Counted from the first letter of the stretch, positions 34,564-43,624 are shown. The stretch is 64,000 nucleotides of DNA from Pontibacter lucknowensis (GCF_900156415.1 NZ_FTNM01000003.1:310001-374000), one strand, 5' to 3'. The notes: a model not told the origin generated them from the letters alone. Numbers and translations are program-made.

Positions 34564-35244
34564 ATGCCAAGCTATATGCCTTATCCGCTATACCGTATTT
34601 TTTTCTTTCTTGCCTTTCTGTTGGGGCTTTCAACTGTGACACAGGCGCAGCTGGTGCAACGTGTAGGCTTGCATGTGGGAGCCGCTACCCCAATTGGCGA
34701 TTTTAAGCACGACCGTTTCGAAGACGAGTACCCGCCCATGGCCAGGAGAGGGCTGAACGTGCAGGCAGCTTATCGGGTGGAGGTGAAGCCTTATCTGGCA
34801 GTAGGCGCAACAGCGGGCTTCCGTTTCAACAGCTTTGACTTGAACGCCTTTGCATCTCCAGACGATGTGCTGGTATTACGCCGGGAGGCAAGCGACTGGA
34901 AGAGTACCTATGCGCTGGCTGATCTATACCTGCAAAGCCCTTCCTCTTCTTTGTTTGGCTTCCTGAAAGGCTCTTTGGGTGCAGCCTATAATAAATCTCC
35001 CGAGGTACATGTTGATACCTCCTTTGGCCCGATCCGCCGTACCTCTGATTCGGCTGCAGCACTGGCTTATGGCCTGGCAAGCGGATTCGCTATACAGCAG
35101 GGCCGGTTCCTCCTCACTGTGGAGGTTGGCTTGCTCGGCACCCGGCCTACTTTCGAAGTTATGGATGCGCAAGGAGGAAAAAGCACTTTGAAGCAGCCGA
35201 TGCACACGGTTACCTCTATGCTGGGCCTGAGCTATACCTTATAG
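34564..35244 (+). CDS. Outer-membrane beta-barrel protein
   Basis: The ATG at 34564 gives 226 residues: signal peptide (cleavage after TVTQAQ), then strands with GLHVGAATPIGDF and a C-terminus ending MLGLSYTL. It looks like an 8-strand PorT-like barrel of unknown function. It follows the small lipoprotein gene closely and is ended by a terminator. A longer frame that begins inside the lipoprotein gene is rejected. Confidence 0.7.
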   Translation: MPSYMPYPLYRIFFFLAFLLGLSTVTQAQLVQRVGLHVGAATPIGDFKHDRFEDEYPPMARRGLNVQAAYRVEVKPYLAVGATAGFRFNSFDLNAFASPDDVLVLRREASDWKSTYALADLYLQSPSSSLFGFLKGSLGAAYNKSPEVHVDTSFGPIRRTSDSAAALAYGLASGFAIQQGRFLLTVEVGLLGTRPTFEVMDAQGGKSTLKQPMHTVTSMLGLSYTL

Positions 35245-35262
35245 TTAGCTACAAAAACAAAA

Positions 35263-35284
35263 GGCCTGGTTGTAAGACCAGGCC
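35263..35284. terminator. Hairpin between convergent genes
   Basis: GGCCTGGT and ACCAGGCC form an 8-bp perfect stem with a TGTAAG loop, preceded by an A-run (35252-35262). The A-run makes it a better terminator for the minus strand. Confidence 0.55.
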
Positions 35285-35305
35285 GTTGCTCAAAAAAATA
35301 GCTTC

Positions 35306-35587
35306 TTAAATTACCATCACCAGTTTCCCGAAAGCGTCTATCAGTTGCAGCAACCTGTTTGTGATCGCCACTCTTTGTTCTTCTACTTGCTCCGGCATCG
35401 TAGTTTCTGGAAGTGCCGCTTGCACAGGTAGGTTAGGCTGACGCAAGGCTTCTGAGGCTAGACACACGCCATCATCAACATGACTGGCTTCAGTGCATGT
35501 AGCCTGCAAGGTGGCCTTGCTGTTGCTGCCATGCGACAGGCCTATCAGCAGAAGCCCGACTATCAAGATCAATCCTGTTTTCTTCAT
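35306..35587 (-). CDS. Small exported protein, last gene of the ABC/GntR operon
   Basis: This 93-residue protein has a signal-like hydrophobic N-terminus (MKKTGLILIVGLLLIGL) and a polar remainder with two cysteines. No family is recognised. It lies 12 bp after the preceding gene on the same strand, so it belongs to the operon running from 38.4 kb. Confidence 0.55.
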   Translation of the reverse strand: MKKTGLILIVGLLLIGLSHGSNSKATLQATCTEASHVDDGVCLASEALRQPNLPVQAALPETTMPEQVEEQRVAITNRLLQLIDAFGKLVMVI

Positions 35588-35599
35588 AGCGGTCGGAAA

Positions 35600-36343
35600 T
35601 TATTTGCGCAATACTGCCAGTGCATTACCAGAAAGCTCTACCTGTGCCTGCTCCGATAGATTATACTGTAGCTCAGGGATAGCAATGCCCTGAAGCGCCA
35701 AGTGGCTACGGTTGCGGATATCCAGGTTCGCCTGCTGTATGTTGTTGCCTTCTAAGATACGGAGCTTTGATTCACTTTCAGGGCTGGTGCCAGCCACTGC
35801 GGATAAGCGCTTTAGCGTGTTGTTATTCAGTTGCACGATCACACCGTTGTCCAGTTCTAGTCTGAGACTGTCCTGTTTAAAACCTTTGATTGTTGTATTT
35901 AAGTGATTAAATGGGGTCAGGCGCTTGGGGTTGGTTACCGATTTACCATTCAGAGCATGTGTGGCATTTGCACGCACTGTCTTTAGGCTCGGAGTTTTAA
36001 TGATCAGGTGTGGGGAGCCCCAGCCTCGTACGCCTTTCTGCTTCTCATCAATTGATACATTAACCTGCAGTATCTTGTTTTCCTGACCGATTTGCACCAC
36101 ATCATCATTGCCTTTATAGAGGTATACCGCATGCTCGTCACCTGGCTCAATCAGCACGTTGAGCATATCCCCCGCATTCACCTCGATCTCCTCAAAACCA
36201 CTAAAGTCCATAGCAATGTAGTTTCGGTAAGGGTCGCGGTACTTCTCCGTTTTGTACTCAGCCTTCAAAGCGATGTTGTAGGTAGCCAGTGCGCTCAAAA
36301 GCACCACCAGTGCAGTTAGTAAAAGTATGTTGCTGGTTTTCAT
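35600..36343 (-). CDS. Membrane-anchored GIN/DUF2807-like protein
   Basis: This 247-residue protein has an N-terminal membrane anchor (about 5-24) and a beta-rich exterior part with FSGFEEIEVNAGDMLNVLIEPG and later right-handed-helix-like repeats (VQLNNNTLKRLSAVAG, LDIRNRSHLALQG). It resembles the putative auto-transporter head-GIN domain (DUF2807) family, common next to GntR/ABC genes in Bacteroidota. The start overlaps the gntR stop by 4 bp, so translation is coupled. Function unknown. Confidence 0.6.
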   Translation of the reverse strand: MKTSNILLLTALVVLLSALATYNIALKAEYKTEKYRDPYRNYIAMDFSGFEEIEVNAGDMLNVLIEPGDEHAVYLYKGNDDVVQIGQENKILQVNVSIDEKQKGVRGWGSPHLIIKTPSLKTVRANATHALNGKSVTNPKRLTPFNHLNTTIKGFKQDSLRLELDNGVIVQLNNNTLKRLSAVAGTSPESESKLRILEGNNIQQANLDIRNRSHLALQGIAIPELQYNLSEQAQVELSGNALAVLRK

Positions 36344-36732
36344 GGTTTCTGCTCGATTTCTGATTCGTAATTTTCTGTTTTAAAAGCTTCGTAGCGCTGC
36401 TGGATCTCTTCCAGGTCTATTTCCAGCAAAAAGAGGTTGTGGAAAAACTCAGGCAGGTCCTGCTGCAGAAAGCGCTCCTTACGTTGTGCCTTCACTTTCC
36501 TGACAGCATCGGGCGTCACAAAAAAACCGATGCCACGCTTGTTGTAGATCACCTCCTGGTTCTGCAGTTGCTCGTAAGTGCGCATCACCGTGTTGGGGTT
36601 TACCTGAAAGCTCACCGCCAGGTCGCGCACCGAAGGTATTTTGTCTTCTGCTGCCCACTTGCCCAGCAGGATCTGGTCGCACACGTGCGCCGCGATCTGC
36701 AGGTAGATGGGTTCGTTTTCTTTAAATTCCAT
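36340..36732 (-). CDS. GntR-family regulator, YtrA type
   Basis: This 130-residue protein has a GntR winged helix (EPIYLQIAAHVCDQILLGKW, IPSVRDLAVSFQVNPNTVMRTYEQL read in parts) followed by only a short helical tail, as in the YtrA subfamily that controls ABC transporter operons. It is the third gene of the operon and probably represses it through the inverted repeat at 38374-38399. The start is typical of the family (MEFKENEPIYLQI). Confidence 0.9.
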   Translation of the reverse strand: MEFKENEPIYLQIAAHVCDQILLGKWAAEDKIPSVRDLAVSFQVNPNTVMRTYEQLQNQEVIYNKRGIGFFVTPDAVRKVKAQRKERFLQQDLPEFFHNLFLLEIDLEEIQQRYEAFKTENYESEIEQKP

Positions 36733-36746
36733 ACATTATCCTCCCG

Positions 36747-37523
36747 CTATACTTGCTTCTCTTTGATTTTAAAATAAGCTACTACCCAGCCTATGCAGGC
36801 CAGCATAACAACCAGCGCTAAAATAAGCGGTTCGTTCCCTTCATAAGCCCCCACCTCGAAGCGCTGGTCATTTTCCACAAACATGGCTGCTGAAAATGGT
36901 CCTGCTGATACCAGGTCACGCCCGAGCATGAACTGGACCCATAGCTTGTTCAGATTATAAAAGAGAAGGATACCCAGCAAACCTGCAAAAGCTGTTTTGA
37001 TAAAGTGATTTTTATTGAAGTAGACAGAGCCTGTCAGCATCACTGCATTAAACAAGGCATAGAAGATAAGGAGTAGCTGAAGTGAGGGTTCAGATGTCAA
37101 AACGTTGAGCATCTCCGGTTCGCCACTTACCCGCGGATCGATGCTGAGCAGGGTGTACAGAACCAGGTAAAACGACGGCACGAACAGTAGCAGGTAGATA
37201 GGAAAGGAGAACAGCCAGCCGACCAGGTACTTCTCTAACTGCGATGCCGGCAGTGTCAGAAAAGCGATTGCCTTTTTCTTGTCGCCTAGTTGCGCGAACA
37301 CAGTGCTCGTAAATACCATGCCTGCCCCAATCAGGAAGAAAAAGAAGAAAATAGACTGTTCAGGCAGGCCTATGGTTCTGGCTGAAAGGTAGTTGATGGT
37401 ACCCATGGTCACAAACATACCCCCGAGCAATACACCCAGCGCCATCAGGTAAGTTTTATAATGCTCCACCGTGTGTTTGCGGAACAGCAGACCGAAGCGA
37501 CTCAGATTAAAGTGATTTTTCAT
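36747..37523 (-). CDS. ABC transporter permease-like membrane protein
   Basis: This 258-residue protein has about six membrane helices and no obvious sequence motif. It overlaps the ATP-binding gene by 17 bp, so it is the membrane partner of that ATPase (ABC-2 type exporter, by context). The first helix is preceded by a short basic stretch. Substrate unknown; YtrA-controlled ABC systems are often linked to envelope stress. Confidence 0.7.
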   Translation of the reverse strand: MKNHFNLSRFGLLFRKHTVEHYKTYLMALGVLLGGMFVTMGTINYLSARTIGLPEQSIFFFFFLIGAGMVFTSTVFAQLGDKKKAIAFLTLPASQLEKYLVGWLFSFPIYLLLFVPSFYLVLYTLLSIDPRVSGEPEMLNVLTSEPSLQLLLIFYALFNAVMLTGSVYFNKNHFIKTAFAGLLGILLFYNLNKLWVQFMLGRDLVSAGPFSAAMFVENDQRFEVGAYEGNEPLILALVVMLACIGWVVAYFKIKEKQV

Positions 37524-38361
37524 ATTGAGGTCTTTGAAGAATTTCGGTTACAGATGTGTTGCCACTGGTGATGGCGTTGAAAAGCAGCTCCATGTCTACT
37601 TTGCTGTAGTTGCCCAGCAGGTTAGGCAATATGGCTTGTTTACCACGTAGCGCATCTTCGGTATAAAGGGCATTGCTTGATTCCGATTCAGGTATGGTTG
37701 TAAAAGTGAGACGCTCACTGATCGCATCAAGCGATTCGTTCAGCACAATCTCCCGGTCATGTACGACCACCAGTGTGTCGATAAGGCTGTCGAGGTCACG
37801 TACCTGGTGCGTGGAAATGATGATACAGCGATTCTCGGTCAGCGCAGAAGCGATGATGCGGCGAAACTGCACCTTGGAGGGAATATCCAGGCCATTGGTT
37901 GGCTCGTCCATGATCAGTACACTGGCGTTGGTCGCCAGACCGAAAGCGATGATGGCTTTCTTTTGTTGCCCGAATGACAGCTTGTTAAACACAGCATGCT
38001 GTGGCACATCAAACTCGGAGAGATAGCTGTAAAAAACATCTTCATCGAAAAACGGATAGAAAGGTGCCGTGTTCGCTACAAACTGCCTGGCTGTTAGCGC
38101 CGGCATGTAAATCTCCTCCGGAATAAAATACAGATCCTGCAGCATGGCGGGGTAGCGCTTGCTGGCATCAAAGCCATTCACCTGGCAGCTACCCTCCAGC
38201 GGAAAAACGAGTCCCGCCATGTTTTTGAGTAGCGTAGACTTGCCTGCCCCATTCTTGCCCAGCAGTCCATAAATGTGGCCCTCCTGTAGCCTGAGGTTCA
38301 GGTTCCGGAACAGCAGCGACTTGCGGCTATACCCAAAGCTGAGGTTATTGATCTGTATCAT
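37507..38361 (-). CDS. ABC transporter ATP-binding protein
   Basis: The ATG at 38361 (MIQINNLSFGYS) gives 284 residues with Walker A GKNGAGKST (35-43), signature LSFGQ (128-132) and Walker B LIMDEP (149-154) followed by TNGLD. It energises the permease encoded next. A longer frame from 38397 would run across the operator and is unlikely. It is the first gene of the five-gene operon. Confidence 0.92.
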   Translation of the reverse strand: MIQINNLSFGYSRKSLLFRNLNLRLQEGHIYGLLGKNGAGKSTLLKNMAGLVFPLEGSCQVNGFDASKRYPAMLQDLYFIPEEIYMPALTARQFVANTAPFYPFFDEDVFYSYLSEFDVPQHAVFNKLSFGQQKKAIIAFGLATNASVLIMDEPTNGLDIPSKVQFRRIIASALTENRCIIISTHQVRDLDSLIDTLVVVHDREIVLNESLDAISERLTFTTIPESESSNALYTEDALRGKQAILPNLLGNYSKVDMELLFNAITSGNTSVTEILQRPQYEKSL

Positions 38362-38373
38362 ATCCGTTTGTTT

Positions 38374-38399
38374 TAGTGTATTAGTTACATAGTACACTA
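38374..38399. promoter_or_regulatory. GntR/YtrA-type operator
   Basis: The inverted repeat TAGTGTA (38374-38380) / TACACTA (38393-38399) with a 12-bp spacer lies immediately downstream of the -7 element, across the expected transcription start. The position fits repression by the GntR-type protein of the same operon. Confidence 0.65.
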
Positions 38400-38430
38400 C
38401 AAATGTAAATATTGTTTTATCAATACCAAA
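38400..38430 (-). promoter_or_regulatory. Promoter of the ABC/GntR operon
   Basis: On the minus strand TTTG (38430-38427), exactly 19 bp, then TACATTTG (38407-38400) is a perfect Bacteroidota promoter. It abuts the operator and lies about 40 bp before the ATPase start codon. Confidence 0.8.
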
Positions 38431-38581
38431 TTATTTTAAAAAAATATTTAGTGAAGTATATATAAGCTTAAAACCAGATGTTTGAGTAATTCGCATACCT
38501 TAGTGAGGAGGAGCTTAAGTGGGTATAAGCGAAATAGGAAGAGATGAAATTGCTTACTCTGCAGCAAAGCTGTAGGTATAC

Positions 38582-38818
38582 CTATACCCATACCTTGAAA
38601 GAGGGATGATGGGAAAGTGCCAGGTATACCTGCTCTGCGTCCTGTTTTTCGAATATTTTCTGGGAGGCTCCAAAGTCAAGCACAAGTTTAGCGGTCTGCT
38701 GCTCAGTCTCTGGTTTGAAGTAGGCAAAGCAAATTTTGCTGACATCCACTAGAAAGACAGCACGCGTTTTGTCGCTGCCAAGCTGTATGGTCAAAAAGTC
38801 GCTGTTCACGTGCTGCAT
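38582..38818 (-). CDS. Small hypothetical protein
   Basis: This 78-residue soluble protein (MQHVNSDFLTIQLG start, AVFLVDVSKICFAYF) appears to be a short beta-alpha domain. No family is recognised. It lies 29 bp downstream of the CvpA-CAP gene on the same strand and may be co-transcribed. A different overlapping frame at 38554-38745 has a poorer composition and is not preferred. Confidence 0.5.
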   Translation of the reverse strand: MQHVNSDFLTIQLGSDKTRAVFLVDVSKICFAYFKPETEQQTAKLVLDFGASQKIFEKQDAEQVYLALSHHPSFKVWV

Positions 38819-38847
38819 GGCTATACCTTTATCTGCTCAGGTATACG

Positions 38848-39804
38848 TTAGTTTCTAAACTTCTGTGTGATCATCAGGCCATGCCTCCTGCTTTGCAGTA
38901 CGCCTATACCTACCCGCCCGAAGCGCACATGCAGGATGTTAGCCCGGTGACCCGGGGACTCCATCAATCCTTTGTGGGCAATGTTCAGGGTAGGAGCCAG
39001 GGCCAGGTTTTCGCCAGCAGCCCGGAATGGGATGTTGGCAGCCCGGATCCTGTCAGCAGCACTGGCTCCCTCGGGTGTTATGTGTGAAAAATAGCCACGC
39101 GTGAACATATCAGCTGCATGGCGACGGGCGACGGTTGTAAGCGCTGTGTCTGCCTGCAGGGGTTGCAAGCCCATGGCAATACGCTCCTGGTTCAAAAGCT
39201 CTAGCATGCGGGCCTCCAGGGCTGGCTTCGGCTGGTAGTCATCAGCCGTGAAAGGCAGCTCAATGTACTGCCCCGACTCCGGCGCAATGGTCAGTTTGTT
39301 GAGGGTGCGCTTCACCACCCGGTCAAACACAGGGGCCAGTTCATCTTCTGCCAGGTGGGTGTAGGTTCCGAATCTGCCTGCAATACTGCTTTCCTGCACA
39401 TAGGTCTGAAAACGCTCCGGAAAGGGAAAAGACAGCAGCAGAATCGAAATGATGGCGATGGTAATGATGCCGCTCATCAGTCCTGGCATGGTGCCAAGCG
39501 CTTTGTTCACATGGTGCTCATGCAATTCGTCCGAGAACTGATCCAGTATAAGCGACCCGACAAACTGGATCAGCATACTTGATAACACGGCGATGATAAA
39601 GAAGGAGATGGGCGGGATCCAGTAGACGCTCCAATCAGTGGCGCGGCTAAGCCAGTCGGCGAGTGAGGGGTATAGCCGGAAGCTCAGAATCAGGGTGCCC
39701 ACCCAGCGCACCAGGTCGAGCAGGCTGAAAGCAAAGCCACGGCGCCAGCCCATGTAGGCGCTGAACAGCACGATAAGGGTGAGAAGAAGATCAAGGGCGT
39801 TCAT
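38848..39804 (-). CDS. CvpA-family membrane domain fused to a CAP (SCP-like) domain
   Basis: The ATG at 39804 (MNALDLLLTLIVLFSAYMGWRRG) gives 318 residues. Residues about 1-155 are a CvpA-type domain with four membrane helices; about 195-318 form a CAP/SCP domain with MLELLNQERIAMGLQPL, VARRHAADMFTRGYFSHITPEG and ESPGHRANILHVRFGRVGIG, containing the conserved His and Glu residues. CvpA is linked to colicin V export, envelope stress and purine effects; CAP proteins are extracellular. The fusion places the CAP domain outside the membrane. It is divergent from glgX. Exact role unknown. Confidence 0.88.
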   Translation of the reverse strand: MNALDLLLTLIVLFSAYMGWRRGFAFSLLDLVRWVGTLILSFRLYPSLADWLSRATDWSVYWIPPISFFIIAVLSSMLIQFVGSLILDQFSDELHEHHVNKALGTMPGLMSGIITIAIISILLLSFPFPERFQTYVQESSIAGRFGTYTHLAEDELAPVFDRVVKRTLNKLTIAPESGQYIELPFTADDYQPKPALEARMLELLNQERIAMGLQPLQADTALTTVARRHAADMFTRGYFSHITPEGASAADRIRAANIPFRAAGENLALAPTLNIAHKGLMESPGHRANILHVRFGRVGIGVLQSRRHGLMITQKFRN

Positions 39805-39979
39805 CCAGGTCTTTTTAGAGGTAGTACGGACAGGTGCCATGCAAAGATGACGGGGTCACCGACCCGGCCTGACCAGCGGTTGACAATAAATAAGGTATGG
39901 CGTGACTCTTTGTAAGCTTTCTGCGTAGATGAAGAAGTCCTTAAAAGGACATATCAGATACCTAAGTTACAAAATCCTT

Positions 39980-42124
39980 ATGAATATTACCGTATACCCT
40001 GGCAATCCCTACCCGTTGGGCGCCACATGGGATGGTGAAGGCGTAAATTTCGCCCTGTACGCCGACAATGCGACTGGCGTAGAGCTATGCCTTTTTAACA
40101 CGACCGAAGATGAGAGCGAATCGGTCAAGATAAAGATGACTGAGCGTACCCACCAGGTATGGCACGCCTACCTGCCCGAGATCAGGCCGGGGCAGCTGTA
40201 CGGCTATCGGGTGTACGGGCCGTATGAACCATCCAACGGCCATCGTTTCAATCCGAATAAGCTCCTGATTGATCCCTATGCCAAAGCTATTTCAGGCACG
40301 ATAAACTGGCACGACTCTCTGTTCGGCTACGAAATAGGCAGCCCTGAAGAAGATCTGAAGATGAGCACACTCGACAGTGCTCCTTTTATACCTTGCAGCG
40401 TGGTGGTGGATCCGAACTATGATTGGGAAGGGGTGAAGCAACCCAAGATCCCATACCACAAGTCGGTCATTTACGAAGCGCACGTCAAAGGTCTAACCAA
40501 ACTGCACCCGGACATACCAGAGGAAATACGCGGAACCTATGCAGCCATCGGCCATCCGGTTACCATCAAGTACCTGCAGGAACTGGGCATTACCGCTATT
40601 GAGCTCATGCCGGTACATCACTTCATTACCGACCGGCACCTGGCCGACCAGGGCCTGACAAACTACTGGGGCTACAACTCCATCGGCTTCTTTGCGCCTG
40701 ATGTGCGCTACTCGAGCAGTGGCACGCTGGGAGAGCAGGTGGTGGAGTTTAAAAACATGGTGAAGGCGCTGCATCGCGCAGGTATAGAAGTGATTCTGGA
40801 TGTGGTGTATAACCATACCGGCGAAGGCAACCACATGGGCCCGACACTGTCATTCCGCGGTGTGGACAATTCGTCTTACTACCGCATGGTGGAGGAAGAC
40901 AAGCGCTTTTACATGGACTATACCGGCACAGGTAACACCCTCAATGCCATGATGCCACCTGTGCTGCGCCTGATCATGGACAGCCTGCGCTACTGGATTT
41001 TGGAGATGCACGTCGACGGTTTCCGCTTCGACTTGGCGGCCACCCTTGCCCGTGAGTTGCACGAGGTGGACCGGCTTGGCTCTTTCTTCGACATCATTCA
41101 CCAGGACCCCGTTATCTCGCAAGTGAAGCTAATTGCCGAACCATGGGACATTGGGGAAGGTGGTTACCTGGTAGGCAAGTTTCCGCCGGGTTGGGCAGAG
41201 TGGAACGGCAAGTACCGGGATTGCATACGCGATTACTGGCGCGGTGCCGAAAGTATGCTGGGTGAGTTTGCGGAACGCTTTACAGGTAGCTCCGATCTCT
41301 ATCGCGACGATTGGCGTCGCCCTACTGCCAGTATCAATTTCATCACAGCGCACGATGGCTTCACGCTGAACGACCTGGTGTCTTATAACGAAAAGCACAA
41401 CGAAGCCAATGGCGAAGACAACAACGACGGCGAAAGTCACAACCGCTCCTGGAACTGCGGGGCAGAAGGTCTCACGGAAGACAAAAAGGTAATTGAGCTG
41501 CGCGAAAGGCAGAAGCGCAACTTTCTTACCACGCTTTTTCTGTCGCAGGGAGTGCCCATGCTGGTAGCCGGCGACGAAATAAGCAGAACGCAGCAGGGCA
41601 ATAACAACGCCTACTGCCAGGATAACGAAATTTCCTGGATCAACTGGATCAACGCTGACAAATCACTGCTGGCTTTTACCCAAAAACTGATTGAACTGCG
41701 TCGCAACCACCCGGTGTTCTGTCGCCGCCGCTGGTTCCAGGGGCAGCCGATCAAAGGAGTAGGCGTAGAGGATATTGCCTGGTTTCAGCCGGATGGCTCG
41801 GAGATGACGGAAGAGCATTGGAACCACGACTTTGCCAAGTCACTGGGGGTATTCCTGAACGGACGCGGCCTTCACTCCGTCGGCCCGAAAGGGGAGCAGA
41901 TCATTGACGATAGTTTCTACCTGATCTTCAACGCTCACCACGAAGACATGGACTATACCTTGCCGGAGGCTAAGTACGGCACCCAGTGGACCAAAATACT
42001 GGATACTCACAATACAAAGATCAAGGATGAAGGACCTACCGTGGAGGCTGGCGAAACTATACGCATCGGAAGTCGCTCAGTTGTGCTGTTGCATCACCCG
42101 GCAGGACAAGTAGTGAGTGGATAA
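39980..42124 (+). CDS. glgX: Glycogen debranching enzyme GlgX (GH13)
   Basis: The ATG at 39980 (MNITVYPGNPYPLGATWDG) gives 714 residues: an N-terminal CBM48 domain (about 8-110) and a GH13 catalytic barrel with VVYNHTGEGNH, DGFRFDLAAT (nucleophile Asp), LIAEPWD (acid/base Glu) and NFITAHDGFTLNDLV read in parts. It hydrolyses alpha-1,6 branches of glycogen or limit dextrins. An upstream ATG at 39929 adds seventeen unlikely residues. No other glycogen gene is adjacent; the next gene is a small acetyltransferase. Confidence 0.94.
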   Translation: MNITVYPGNPYPLGATWDGEGVNFALYADNATGVELCLFNTTEDESESVKIKMTERTHQVWHAYLPEIRPGQLYGYRVYGPYEPSNGHRFNPNKLLIDPYAKAISGTINWHDSLFGYEIGSPEEDLKMSTLDSAPFIPCSVVVDPNYDWEGVKQPKIPYHKSVIYEAHVKGLTKLHPDIPEEIRGTYAAIGHPVTIKYLQELGITAIELMPVHHFITDRHLADQGLTNYWGYNSIGFFAPDVRYSSSGTLGEQVVEFKNMVKALHRAGIEVILDVVYNHTGEGNHMGPTLSFRGVDNSSYYRMVEEDKRFYMDYTGTGNTLNAMMPPVLRLIMDSLRYWILEMHVDGFRFDLAATLARELHEVDRLGSFFDIIHQDPVISQVKLIAEPWDIGEGGYLVGKFPPGWAEWNGKYRDCIRDYWRGAESMLGEFAERFTGSSDLYRDDWRRPTASINFITAHDGFTLNDLVSYNEKHNEANGEDNNDGESHNRSWNCGAEGLTEDKKVIELRERQKRNFLTTLFLSQGVPMLVAGDEISRTQQGNNNAYCQDNEISWINWINADKSLLAFTQKLIELRRNHPVFCRRRWFQGQPIKGVGVEDIAWFQPDGSEMTEEHWNHDFAKSLGVFLNGRGLHSVGPKGEQIIDDSFYLIFNAHHEDMDYTLPEAKYGTQWTKILDTHNTKIKDEGPTVEAGETIRIGSRSVVLLHHPAGQVVSG

Positions 42125-42146
42125 TGTCAACTTAAACCAAAAAACA

Positions 42147-42425
42147 ATGGAACTGAACATAAAGCACGATAAAAAATACCAGCAATTTACCGCCAACATG
42201 GGTAATGAAGATGCTGAACTGGCCTATGCCACACCTTCTGAGGAAGTAATCGATTTTACGCATACGTTTGTACCTGAGTCGGCACGGGGCAAAGGAGTGG
42301 CCAACAAACTGATAGAAGAAGGCCTTTGCTACGCAGAGGAAAACGGGAAGAAAGTGATCGCTACCTGTCCGGTCGTGAAAAAGTTTATTCACAAAAATCC
42401 GGACTATCAAAAGCTGTTGAAGTAA
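42147..42425 (+). CDS. Small GNAT-fold acetyltransferase, YjdJ type
   Basis: This 92-residue protein (MELNIKHDKKYQQF) is the short N-acetyltransferase type, with EEVIDFTHTFVPESARGKGVANKLIEEGL read in parts and ending in VIATCPVVKKFIHKNPDY. The acetyl-CoA loop RGKGVANKL is present. It starts 22 bp after the glgX stop and could be co-transcribed. The substrate is unknown. Confidence 0.85.
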   Translation: MELNIKHDKKYQQFTANMGNEDAELAYATPSEEVIDFTHTFVPESARGKGVANKLIEEGLCYAEENGKKVIATCPVVKKFIHKNPDYQKLLK

Positions 42426-42449
42426 TAGACTTCCTGCATAAAAGAAGAG

Positions 42450-42492
42450 AAGGTATGGCCTGCCAACACAACGGTAAGCTATACCTTTTTTT
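42450..42492 (+). terminator. Terminator built from GGTATG/CTATACC arms
   Basis: AAGGTATGGC (42450-42459) and GCTATACCTT (42478-42487) pair over 10 bp with one wobble, followed by TTTTTTT. One arm is the overrepresented GCTATACCT word. Confidence 0.75.
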
Positions 42493-42495
42493 GTG

Positions 42496-42777
42496 TCAGG
42501 ACTTGTAGCGTGCGATGTAGGTAATGGCGGAGAGGACCAGTGGGTGCTTGGCTTGCATCTGTTCTATGAGTTGCTCCATGACCAGATAGTCACTTACAGC
42601 CGTACTGATCTCATCGCACAGCAGCAGGTACTTATACCTGATGACGCTGATGTAGCACTTGTCATCGTTGTGAAGCAGAAAGTTGCAGATGTTCAGGTAT
42701 AACTCCTGAGCCGCCTTGTCGCTCAGCTCAATATTTAAGGTGTCTTTTATTGCTTTTCTGGCGCTTTTCTTTTGCAT
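42496..42777 (-). CDS. Hypothetical helical protein
   Basis: The ATG at 42777 (MQKKSARKAIKDTLN) gives 93 residues, probably all helical and soluble, ending ARYKS. No family is recognised. It is a single gene in convergent orientation with the acetyltransferase gene; the terminator at 42450-42492 separates them. Confidence 0.5.
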   Translation of the reverse strand: MQKKSARKAIKDTLNIELSDKAAQELYLNICNFLLHNDDKCYISVIRYKYLLLCDEISTAVSDYLVMEQLIEQMQAKHPLVLSAITYIARYKS

Positions 42778-42990
42778 AATAATAGGAGGTTCATGCAAAC
42801 AGGCATGCCTGATGTCTGGAACGGCCGTACAGCCGGTTGAAGCAGAAGCAAGGTTACCGGAAAGGAAATACCGGTAGAGGCGCTTGCCCGTGGTGAGGGG
42901 GGCTAAGCGAACGGGAGTATTCTGTTAAGGAGTTAAGGGAAGTAAAATAGCTGCGCTGGCCAGGTGTCGCAGGCCAGCACAGCTACTTTA

Positions 42991-43524
42991 TTATTGTTTC
43001 ACGAGTTGTATCTCACAGTGCAGGCGTATCTCATCGCTCACAACTACACTGCCGGCCTCCGTTACTGCGTCCCACATCAATCCGAATTCTTTACGGTTGA
43101 TCTTGCCTTCGACACTGAAACCTGCCTTTGTCTGTCCATAAGGGTCCACCACGGTGCCGTGATATTCCACATTGAGTGTAATGGGCCGTGTGGTGCCACG
43201 AATAGTGAGTTCTCCATTCAGCTTTTCAAAACCGGGTTTCAGCTCTTCGTAGTCTTTGCCTTCAAATCTGATTTGCTCATGGTTATCGGCATCAAAAAAG
43301 TCAGCTGACTTCAGGTGCGTGTCGCGCTGCTCGTTGTTGGTGCTGATGGAGTTAACATCGGCCGTGAACACAATGCTTTTGGTGTTGTGAAAATCTTCAC
43401 CTTCTGTTTCCACTTCTACATTGAATTTTTCGAAATAGCCGGTCACGGTTGTAATCATCAGGTGGCGTACTTTGAACTGCACCTCACTGTGTGCCGGGTC
43501 TACGATCCATTTAGTTGTTGCCAT
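42991..43524 (-). CDS. YceI-family protein
   Basis: This 177-residue protein has the YceI lipocalin-like barrel: WIVDPAHSEVQFKVRHLMIT at the start, HLKSADFFDADNHEQIRFEG in the middle and GTTRPITLNVEYHG later. YceI proteins bind isoprenoid-like lipids. This one has no signal peptide, so it belongs to the cytosolic form found in Bacteroidota. A hairpin with arms AGCTGTGCTGGCC-like at 42950-42990 may end its transcript. Confidence 0.92.
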   Translation of the reverse strand: MATTKWIVDPAHSEVQFKVRHLMITTVTGYFEKFNVEVETEGEDFHNTKSIVFTADVNSISTNNEQRDTHLKSADFFDADNHEQIRFEGKDYEELKPGFEKLNGELTIRGTTRPITLNVEYHGTVVDPYGQTKAGFSVEGKINRKEFGLMWDAVTEAGSVVVSDEIRLHCEIQLVKQ

Positions 43525-43624
43525 AGGTATAAGTGGTTTTTAACTTGTTTAATTATATATGGTTGCCAGTGCCTTTAGCATACTGCATCACAGGTAATAG
43601 GGTTATAATCTGGTAGTTATTTGC

